Below, piece by piece: positions 39,492 to 49,359 of a stretch of DNA of 64,000 bases. The stretch covers positions 1,598,001-1,662,000 of the forward strand of contig NC_058510.1 of assembly GCF_020382885.2 (NCBI RefSeq). The letters run 5' to 3'. Positions within the stretch are counted from its first letter, which is position 1. Each line of letters starts with the position of its first letter. The translations under genes and the position numbers were made by a program. Origin of the DNA: Scatophagus argus. Taxonomy: Eukaryota > Chordata > Actinopteri > Scatophagidae. The notes under the pieces were generated by a model. It was not told where the DNA came from. It saw nothing but the letters and a program-made list of their open reading frames with translations, and did not search any database.

Positions 39492-40784
39492 GGCGCGGCT
39501 CAGTGTGGGCTACAGCGACCGGGCCTGCCCATCCACGTCTCCTCCTGAAGACGCCTCTTTGTGTGGATCTCACGTCCTTAAAGAGTCCTGGGATCCTCCG
39601 CAGTCCTCGTCTCGCGTCCAAACAACAGACTGAGGCAATTAAATTTCTTAGAGCCATTAATTCCCTCAGGTCACTCCCCTTTCTGCTGGAGTCTCCAGTC
39701 ACAGCCGCCAATCAGTGCCAGGAAACCCAACGGTACCGCTGACTCCAGACCCCTTCAGAGGGCCTGAAGACTTTATCTTTTGTGGCTAAATACGCATCAT
39801 AATAATTAATGCATCAGTTATCAAATGAAAAAGATTAAATGGTTTGAGGCAAAGCGGGTTTTCATTATTACAAACTACTACTTCTGGTATGAAGTTTCTC
39901 CCAGTTTCATGCAGCTCTGACTCGATGTAACCACATGTGAGTCGAATCAACTGGCGTCCGTGTGGGTTGAACGTTGCTGTCGTAAATTTAGACTGACGGG
40001 GTTACTTCAGTCCTACCTGACAGCAGAGTTCACTCACTTAATTAACCCTCACACTGTCCTCCAAGGTGGCTAACGGGATTAGTCGACTCTTCAGTGTTTC
40101 CTGCAGCACAAACACAAAGCTGACACACGGACACAAACAACACACAGGAAGCCAGCAGAATAAACTGCACTTCAGTCAGAGAATTATTTATGTAAGCAGA
40201 TGTCGACGCAAATCACATCAATTTAATATTACAGTGTGAGCATTGCTGTTAGCAGTTTTTATGACAGATAATCTCTGTTAGGCTACTGGAAAATAACAAA
40301 CAAAAAGAGGTAAACAGGCAGCTGCAGTCAGTATACACAGGAAGCAGGATCCACTGCGGGCAGTAAACCACAGACAGGTTCAAATACTGCACATCTCACT
40401 GTGTTAAAATACATTTCTGATGTTTAAATCTCCCTGATGTCCAGGTGACAGGTGACCACGGGATCCGCCACCAATTCAACATGCTCAGCTGTACACGGCG
40501 TGAAAACTAGAGCCACAGACGCTCGCCAACAGCCCGATGGTTCAGCCCGCTGTGTCAGGGCCCTAAATCTGACTTTAGTATGTTTCCACATGCTTATATT
40601 TAACCTGAGTTAAGGTCTTAACGTGGACAATCCTGCTTGCAAATGTGTGGGACTAACAGAAGCATCCATTTTAAACAACAGGATACACACACTCAGTTCA
40701 AAAGAGTAGCAAGAAGCTGGAAATAAAATTGCACATTCACTCCCAAAAAGGAGTTATATTAAGAGAAAAACCTCCGGACAACTC

Positions 40785-43700
40785 TCACTGGCCTCCAGCA
40801 GCAATCTGGGGAAAGAAAAACAAAATGTTGTAGCAGTCAGCCTAACAGCCGTGGCTTTCGTACGACCACACAGAGACGATAAAAGTTACCTTCATTTTAT
40901 CGATAATTTTCTTGTTGATGGTTCCACCGACAGCTCGCAGTAGTTTGGGCGTGGGCGGCTTGGGTCCGAACAGCGCCAGTCCTTTCTTCTTCTCCTCTTC
41001 TGCTTTGGCTGCCGCTGGACCCTTTGCTTTCATTAGTTTCCTGCACACACAGAAACCGATGAAGAAAAAAACCAGGTATGCTTGCTTAGCAGAGGAAAAA
41101 TATAAGATTCTCATAGTGGAGAAACGTAGGAATGGGCGGGACTTTAACAGGAAGTTAGCCTTGTTTCCAAACCAGTCATTGATTATGGAGAAATGTAGTT
41201 GGTCTATAAAAAGTTTTATGTTAGTTAGTTAATGTTTTTCTGCGTCCAGAGAAAAAAAATGAAGACCAATAATTTATATTTTCATATGTTCATAAACATG
41301 GCTTGGCAGCAGGAGATATTTCTAGTCTGCTCAGCAAACATTATGCTAGCAAGGTTCACAGTCAATGAGCAACAGGAAACATAAGGGCAGAGGGGAGAAA
41401 GGCTGCTTGTCTTTGCCTGACACACCTTCCCTTCCTGGCCAACACTTTCTGAGACTCGGGGTAGTGGACGAGGATGTCAAACAGGTCCTTCTTCTCCAGG
41501 ACAAAGAGGTTAGCGAAGCCGTAGGCCTTGACGTTAGCTGTGCGTCTGTTCCCTCCGTCTTTGGACGACTGCAGCAGACTTGCAAAAGAACCAAACATTT
41601 CGTGTCTGAAAATTCCTTTCTGCACTCGGTCAGGCAAAGTGAAAACGTCAGCTTTATCTCACCTGATTTCTCCGAACACGCAGCCAGCCTTCAGTGTGAC
41701 GAACACGATGCTGTTGTCAGGTCCTCCCACCACCTGCACCGCTCCGCTTTTAATGATGTACATCTCTTTACCGATGTCACCCTGCAGCAGAGGGTTTACT
41801 TTGGGTTCATGGGGTCACATGTGAAATCCAGGATGAAGATATCATATGATCATTACTCACCTTCTTCACGACAAAGTCTCCTGGTAGGTAGATGATGGAC
41901 TTGAGCCTCAGCAACATGTCCACCAACATCTGCTGGTCACAGCCCTGTGGGAAAAAAACAGACTTTGATTTGATCTCATGTCCAAACTGCTGCAGGCCTG
42001 TTTTACTGAGTGCTGGGGACTCGAGAAAAGACACCTTGAAGAGGTCAATCTTCTGGAAGGTGGCCAGGTTAATGTCCACAGCGATGGCGGTTCTCATCAC
42101 CAGAGGCATCTTATCCAGCAGCTCGGACTCATCTGAAAGCACCAGCACAAAAACCAGAACCGGGTTTGTTAGGAATGCAGTATTTATATGTACAACCTCC
42201 TGTTAAAACTGATCTCAGTCCAGTGTTACCGACCCAACATGCCCTGTGCGTCCCAGGTGTAGGTGTACCAGGTGCGGACTCGGTTCTGTACCAGAGAGGG
42301 GATGCGGTTGGTCACCATGTAGGCCACAGTGCTGTCCATGGAGGACCGGAAGTAGGTCTGTCCTGCTGTGGCCGCACCAATAACGTCTCTCATCTGAGGC
42401 AAGACGGTGACGGTGACAATAAATTCATGAACTGAGCCAAAGTCTGGTTAAACAGAAAAACTACTCGAATCAGCTAGTTTTCTGCCAGTCAAGACTCCAC
42501 AGGGAACCAGCGAGAGACGTCTGGAGTGACGGAGGGTGAGGTGTTAGTGAGGCTGGGATGACGGTCAGTATCAGTTCTAACACGACAGGTTTCATTCGGC
42601 TATCACTACATCACCACACCGATGGGACAAGTGGAGAGAGAGGTGACAACAAGCTAATTCAGATCATCACGTTTCCAGACGAAGCTACGGTCTAAATGAG
42701 TCTCTGTGTTACCTGTCCAATCAAACTGGAGAACACAAAGACGCCCGTGAAAAAGTTAGTCATCTGAAAGGAAATCTCAAAGACGGTATGGGGTTCGTTA
42801 AGACCCCCGATGTTGATCAGACTGCGGACAGCGAAGTAGTAACAACGCAGGTACCTGTGGAGAGGGTGGGGGCGTTAGAGGGGCTGTCACAGACGATGCT
42901 ACACCTCATTGGCTGGTTTTGTTTGGACAGACAGAATGAGTACGTGTGTGCACGTGTTTAGGACGGAGTTCAACAGTCTCTGATTCCCTTGATGTCTTGC
43001 TGCAGGCATGAAATAAAACAATGATGAAGACAAAGAATTTTCAGCTTGGACAAGAAACACATGGGCATCTACCTGGGCAAGAATGACGGACATAAAAAAT
43101 GCCCCGAAAAGGTAGTTTGTCATCTGAAAGATCTGTCCAAACATGGTGTCTGGAAACGGCAACTCAGCGATCATCAACAGGGACTTCTCCGCATAGAAGA
43201 AGCAGCTGAGGTAACTGCGGCAGCATCAGGGATCAAACATACAGCAGATTTTCAGTGTCTGTTTGTCTTTGTGTTTCTCAGGCATGAAGAAAACATCGCA
43301 CAAAGCATTGCAGTGAAAAGCTCTGTGATGTAGGGCTGCAACTAATCCACCTGCTTTTGACAAAGCAAAGCAACTCAACCTGACACTTAAGCTGGAACCA
43401 GCACATGTACCTGGCAACAACAGAACCAGGTACTTTAAACTCCTGAACACACGGTGCTAACATTTATTTTGGAAACTCGGTTGTTTGAAGTGACTTTGAC
43501 GGTGACATGTTAGTTGTGAAAATAACTGCTGATACTTTGTGATGAATACTGATGAACTGATTAAAGTGTGCAGTGTGTATAAAAACACAAAGCATTCACA
43601 CACAAGCAGGAAACGAAAGGCTGTGGACTTACGCGCTGCCAAGACCAGAGTAGACCCATTTGGTTTGCCCGATGCCCTGGTAGTCCGACGCCACATAGTA

Positions 43701-46700
43701 CAAGCAGGCGTTGATGTGCAGCATGAAGAGAAGATAGCCGATTGTCCGAATCACTCTGACAGAAAAGTAAAGATGCGAGTTAGCGTCCCTGTCTGTCTGC
43801 ATCCTTCTCCTTGTGGCCAAAGGGGACACGACATGTAAGGTGCCAGACACACCACAAAACAGTAGCTGATATCAATTACCTGTCATCTGTCATTAATAAG
43901 ATAAGATAAGAAGATTGTTGTGCCAGGGTTGCAATACAAAGGGGCAAACTAAAGTATCAAGTAAGTAAGTAATAATGCTGCTAAGCTCACATGCTAAGAC
44001 TATCTGAGACCCTCTGGCTGTTCAATGAGTCGCTCACTGAAGGGAAAACGTTACCTTTATCCTTCTAAATTCTCCTTCTCTCACTTACCTCCAGATGTAA
44101 GCCTTGGCCATGATGCTCTCCAGACGATCGCTGAACTCAAAAAATGTATCTGCCTTCAGAAAAAGCACGAAAATGTCACTCTGCTAAACTGACTTTATTT
44201 GTATGTTTTTCATCACGACTTGCTAACACATTAGAAAATTCACCTTCAGCAGACGATTGGCTCGGAAAAAGGATTTGAAGCCAAACTGGAGGTACAGCAA
44301 GTCGAACGGTATGAGGGACAACGTGTCCATCTGACGAGGAGAGACAGATGGCGTGTGAGCTAACTGAGACAAGTTCAATGTCGTGTTCCACGTTCAGAGA
44401 CGCTTTAAGTTACGATACCATGAATCTCTCGGAATCTCTGTAGTTCTTCTTAGTCATGACTCTGTCTTTCTGAAAGGAAGAAAATGACAGTTAATCCGGG
44501 TTATCCTCAGTATCAGGATCCCCATGTTATCACAAGCCGTACTTACTATGACGTCTCCTCCCCTGACAAACTGTTTGCGGGGCTGGAAGACGATGGAGTC
44601 TGTGAGGTAGATGACATCGGCCAGCACATCCAGGGCGAACCAGTAAGGGATGGCGTCCGCGGTGTGGTAGGGGAAACACAGGCGGGCCGTGCAGAACCAG
44701 GTGTTGTAGTTGAAGGCCAGAGTCACCAGGCTGAGCCAGGCGATGTAGCGACGGTCTGTGAAGGGGTCGATGGTCGTCCCCAGCACAGAGTCCATCTGGT
44801 CCTCAATGGGCTTAAGCACGGCGTCCACCGAAGACCAGGCGACTTCTTTAAACCTGGTCTTCATGTCCTTCTCCTCCTTTTTCTCATCTTTACCCTCCGC
44901 TTTCTTCTTCTCCTCCTCCTCTTTCTTCTTCTGCTCGGCCTCCTTTTTTTTCTGCTCCTGCTCCTCCTTCTTCTTCTTCTCGGCCTCCTCCTTCTTGATC
45001 CGTTCCTCCTCTGCTTGCCTTTTCCTCTCCTCTATGACTTTTACGTAGGTGTCTTTGGGTAGCAGAGGTGCTGAAAGAAGAAAACACTTTCCCATTGAAG
45101 CACCAGCGATAACAGTAATGACAGCGGCGATGCTCGGACTCCTGTGTTTGTACTCACTGATGGGAGGGCTGATCTCTGGGGATGACGCGTACTGATCCAC
45201 CACTTTGTCCTTGTACAGCTGAAGTCTCTCCCTCATGCGTTTGATGATGGCTCTGAGCTGCTCATCTGAATACTTGTTGATGACGATGGGTGGAGGTGGA
45301 GGAGGAGCCGCTTCTTGTCTGAAGATGGCAAATACCAGCAGAAACATGAGCCACACAGCCCTTAGAAGAACTACCGCATTTCCTCAAATAAAAGCCAGAC
45401 ACTCAATTTCAACTTTAGTATCGCGGTTCAATTTAGAAATGCATGTGAAAATACTTTTCACTTTTCACACATCATTTGGTATGGCAGGGGTCACCAACAC
45501 GGTGGTCGCCCCCAGGTCGCCCCCAAGAACCGCACGAGTCGCCCGCAGGCCTGTTCTAAAAATAGTACAACTCACTAGTGACTGCGTCTAAAATTTAATT
45601 TTATTCTGTTGCTGTTCTTTTTTTAATCACACTTGCATTTATATAGATTTTAAAATGACAGCATCTTAAAAATATGTTCATTATAGATTTTTTATTATTA
45701 TTTAAGTTTAGGTGAACTTTGACCTGCTCTAGTTCAAAGGTCAGTGTTGTGCTCGCGACAAAACCAGTGGTCATGGAGAGTAAGCTAGCGGCGCAGCGAA
45801 GATGAGCGCTGAATGCAGTTTCTTACACCCGCAAAATGGCAGAAAAAAAGAAAAGTTATCACGGAGGAGGAGGAGGAGGAGGAGATCTTCTTTACGACTG
45901 TGAAAGAAACCTGCGTGTGTCTCACTTGCGGGGCGACTGTGGCGACGGCAAAGCGGCACAATGTGGAGAGACGCTTCACTACGTGCCACAAAAGCTACCA
46001 TGCTAACTACCCACCGGGAAGCGCGTTACGGGCAGAAGAAGTCCGGGCCACAGAGTTGGTCATTAGTTCAAAATGTGACAAGATTTATTTAAAAATATGT
46101 AAGCTGATTTTTCTTTAACATTACATAATTGATAACTTTTTGAAACATGGTGTAACACATGTGTGGTGGTTTGTTAAAAGGGTTTGTCAGTCGTTAGTGA
46201 AAACGGGACATTTTTCCTATGAAATGTATCGATGTAAGTGATCATCTGAAAATTTAACAATTACTGAGATTAATAAAGTTGTGAGTATTGATGATCTGTT
46301 TCCCACCTTGTTCTCATTGTTGATAATTATTGTGAGAAATCATTAACGTGATCAGTGTCTTCACACAGATGAGAATCGTTATTCATTATTAATAATGTTT
46401 AATTAAAGGCAAACTGGGCAAATGTGTTATTTCAGAAGAGCGTACCAAACTGGTAGCCCTTCGTATGACTCAGCACCCCAAGTAGCTCTCAGTTTCAAAA
46501 AGGTTGGTGACCCCTGTGGTATAGTAATTATGGTTTGCAACATAAAATAAGGACATTTTAAGTGGAAAAGCAACACTAACAAACCCGACCGACTTCAGCA
46601 TCAGCAGCACAAACAGAGGAAGGTCACATCTGTGTTCATATGTCGCCCCCTGGTGGGCAAAGTCCAGGAAGACATCTGTCTGACAGAGGAGCCAGGAGGG

Positions 46701-49359
46701 ACTAAACACGGAGGGGCTTTAGCCAAGCAATTAGGCCCAAAATGGCTTAAAATAAAACAATTAAGTAATCCAAACGTATGCACAGTCTTATTGAGTCTCT
46801 GTGTTACCTGTCCAATCAAATGTATGTGTGTAGATAGTCTTTTTTAACCTCTGATCTCTCGACACCAGCAGGTCGGTGATGGCCGACGGCTCTAACCGTG
46901 ACCTGACTGATGGTTCTCCTGCGTCTTCCATGGGAAAAGTAACATGTGCTTACAACTGTGAGGATCAGAAGAGTCTGTCTTCACCTGCAGCCGTCGTGGC
47001 TTTTATTGCTGGGCCAGAAGCAGCGCTGCTGATCTTCTTAAAACTGAAAAGCTTTTAATCCACTTTCAGGTCGTCCTCCTGTTAATATGCATGTTGCACC
47101 AGGGGATAAAGATCTCACATACTGTCTTCATCTCTGAGGGCTTTCTCAGTCTCTCTCTGCCATCTTGTCGGGGAATCTGATTAATTAGTGTTCACTGGGT
47201 GATTAATTTGATACTGGTTTGTGGTGTAGGTGTCTTGGCAGACATTTGATTTGGTAAGTGGAGTTTGGATGCTGTGCAGATACTGCAGGGATAATTAAAC
47301 TATATGGGCTCTCCTCAACCGCCTGAGCTTATGTCATACTTTCAATGCAATTAACACAAGAACAAATCGGGTTGAAGAAACCCGCAGAACATGACATCCA
47401 TAGATGCTATTTTTCTGGCCTAAGATCTCGTCAGCCCAGCATGGCCTTTATTCAGCCCAGTTAAAGTGGTTAAAATATTGTTTGGTGTTTAGTCGGTCTG
47501 ATCTGGTCCAAATTTAGCCCAAGTTGGACGTCTGTTTCGGGTCACATAAAGCACATCTCAATGTAAACATGCCTCGTGTAAAACAAAAGGAAACTACACA
47601 AACTATGAAGAGTGCAAGTCTCACCCCTCAGGTGCGGCGTGATCAGGGTTAGCTGGAGCTGCTCCAGGGCCTGAGGCTGGAGCTGGAGCTGGAGCTGGAG
47701 CTGAGGCTGGAGCTGAGGCTGGAGCTGGAGCTGGAGCTGGAGCTGGAGCTGGAGCTGCTCCAGGAGCTGGATCTGAGGCTCGAGTTGGCTCTTAGAAAAG
47801 GCACGAATTGTAATTACTTTTTTACCTTCTCCAGACTTGACTGGTGATCGTCATTCTGATCTTCTGCACTTCTTCTTCTACACTTACAGCCCATCTCCTC
47901 ACATAATGCCTGACATTTTATAATTTACTCTCATTTTATCTTTTGGGTTTTGGATTTCATTGACTTTTTGAAAAGAACTTCATGATTGTTATTTTGTCAA
48001 CACATCTGGCCTTTCTCAGTCGTCTAGTTTGTAAAAGCTTAAAACTTGTTTAAAAAACAATACTGGCCGTAAAGTATCTCAGATCGGCACCAGTTATTGT
48101 GGAAGGGGATAAAATACAGCTGATGTTTAAAACCACAGCTCATGCATCAGGGCATCATTGGTCAAACACAAGCCTGAGACCTGAGCAGAAGGACAAATCA
48201 TGACAGAGATGAGGTCACATTAGTTTGTGGCGTTCAGTAACACACAGAGGATTGTTAAAGTTTGTTTTTCAGAGGCCTCAAGCTGCTCGAGAGGCAGGAC
48301 GTCGATGGAGGACTGGTGGTCAGGTGACAGGTGTGTTGCTGTATAGAACTCAGACAACAGGGACAATGAACATACAATGAGCTGAAGTTGTCCAGAGCTG
48401 AACTTTTAGCATTGATGAGCTGTCAGCCCTGTACTTTATGTGCCTCTTTGTTGTCTGTAATGATCAAGTCATCTTCTTGATCAATATCTCTGCCCCACGA
48501 GGTGATTACAGCCATTTGAAGCTGTTATATTCATTGAAGGTGCGTGAGAGGTAAAGGACAGTTGTCACAGAAAAAAAGGGACGTCCAGTAATTTTGTTTC
48601 TAGATGTGCTGTTTCAGGCTCCCAGATGAATGTCGACTTACCCTGCGGTTTGTCTCCCGTCTTGGCCTCATTCTCCTTATCGGCTGGCTTCTCCTCCTGC
48701 ACCACAAATCAACATTTTACACAAAGTCAGCTGCTCGCCTTCATTAGTCAAACCACAGTCATTAGGGAGACATTTTAATTTAGACAGTGTTTTTTAAAAA
48801 AAATGGTGAGTTCAGCATTTGACAAACGACTGCCTTGCCTGATGGACTCTTTAAAAAACAAGCCATTTTCGAGATGAACAGAATTCAAAAGTATCTGTTG
48901 GGTAATGACTTCAATGAGGTCCACGTAATGAAACAATTTCACTTGACTCTTTGCTGCCAAAAGTACAGAGCAACCGAATGGATGGAGGAGCAGATAAGAA
49001 GCCACTGCTGTGATGAATCTCAGGAGAAACAAACGCAACCGACAAAATGTTTATTTTGTGGTCACGCTTGAGTTCAGCCGGCTGACGCTGTCACTGCCAC
49101 ACGCAACAAACAAACCAAGAACAACAGGAAAACCTTTCAGAGCTCGTGGGAGCATCACACACCACAAGAATCCAACACCACAATATCTTAAACATCTTAT
49201 TCACTTACTGATTATGCAGCACATTGGACTTACCTTTGCAGGAGCAGGAGCAGGAGCCGGAGCAGGAGCAGGAGCCGGAGCAGGAGCCGGGTTGGGGGAA
49301 ACTCCAGAAGCCGCTGGCACCTGCGGGCCACTTAAAAGGCCCTTCAACTTGCCAAACAT
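40785..49359 (-). CDS. cngb3: Cyclic-nucleotide-gated channel beta-3, tandem copy B
   Basis: Seventeen coding exons (minus): 49359-49234, 48696-48642, 47790-47625, 45318-45158, 45070-44547, 44469-44419, 44330-44244, 44153-44089, 43755-43633, 42854-42713, 42393-42234, 42132-42035, 41944-41861, 41781-41663, 41578-41426, 41040-40890 and 40805-40785, in phase, 761 aa. The architecture matches copy A: Pro/Ala repeats at both residues 23-41 and in exon 3, a Lys/Glu helix, S1-S6, C-linker and cyclic-nucleotide-binding domain (FGEISLL, NRRTANV). Differences: the 524-nt exon 45070-44547 corresponds to two exons of copy A (no intron here); the main pore filter reads NIGGLNEP; the C-terminus is KMKIAAGGQ. 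An alternative pore exon lies at 43214-43073. Intron 3 holds a hAT transposon. Copies A and B lie 1.3 kb apart in the same orientation. Confidence 0.93.
43073..43214 (-). CDS. cngb3: Alternative pore/S6 exon of cngb3 copy B (mutually exclusive candidate)
   Basis: A 142-nt open exon with acceptor CTGCCGCAG|T and donor CAG|GTAGAT, the same length and phase as the standard pore exon 42854-42713. From the S5 exon (ending in phase 2) it reads [20 protein letters not shown] and continues [14 protein letters not shown], then a hydrophobic S6-like end MSVILAQ. Against the standard copy B exon, 20 of 47 residues match by eye, including YL.C, SL, the pore proline, FQMTN and the closing Gln. The filter MIAELPFP has Glu where beta subunits have Gly. 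Including both exons (284 nt) would shift the frame; swapping keeps it. Expression is not shown by sequence; it could also be a dying duplicate, but it has no stop and no splice-site damage. Confidence 0.75.
45485..46516 (+). mobile_element. Internally deleted hAT DNA transposon
   Basis: The element starts CAGGGGTCACCAAC and ends with the inverse GTTGGTGACCCCTG. It is flanked by 8-bp target duplications tggtatgg (45477-45484) and tggtatag (46517-46524), matching at 7 of 8 positions. Inside, an ORF at 45813-46118 keeps the start of a hAT transposase: a Lys/Glu-rich lead, then a BED-type finger ([20 protein letters not shown]...[13 protein letters not shown]) of the kind seen in GTF2IRD2/ZBED-related transposases. 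The catalytic part is missing, so this is a 1,032 bp non-autonomous derivative. It lies in cngb3 copy B intron 3. Confidence 0.9.
46643..46660 (-). promoter_or_regulatory. CTCF-like motif in cngb3 copy B intron 3
   Basis: On the minus strand: TTTGCCCACCAGGGGGCGAC, a good match to the CTCF core CCACNAGGGGGCG. It may belong to a dispersed repeat; occupancy is unknown. Confidence 0.35.
47656..47770 (-). repeat. cngb3: Coding (GCTCCA)n repeat of copy B exon 3 (Pro-Ala)
   Basis: Hexamer GGAGCT on the plus strand, read as alternating Ala-Pro with occasional Ala-Ser on the minus strand. It is the positional equivalent of the Pro-Ala-Ala repeat in copy A exon 3, but with a two-residue rather than a three- or four-residue unit. 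Confidence 0.88.
49240..49291 (-). repeat. cngb3: Coding (GGAGCA)n repeat in copy B exon 1 (Ala-Pro)
   Basis: About 52 bp of GGAGCA/GGAGCC units encoding Ala-Pro pairs just before the exon 1 donor. Copy A exon 1 has only a loose Pro-rich stretch here. Confidence 0.85.

Noticed and set aside
44484-45087. Plus-strand frame of 192 codons opposite cngb3 copy B
   Set aside because: Shadow of the Lys/Glu-rich exon on the minus strand.
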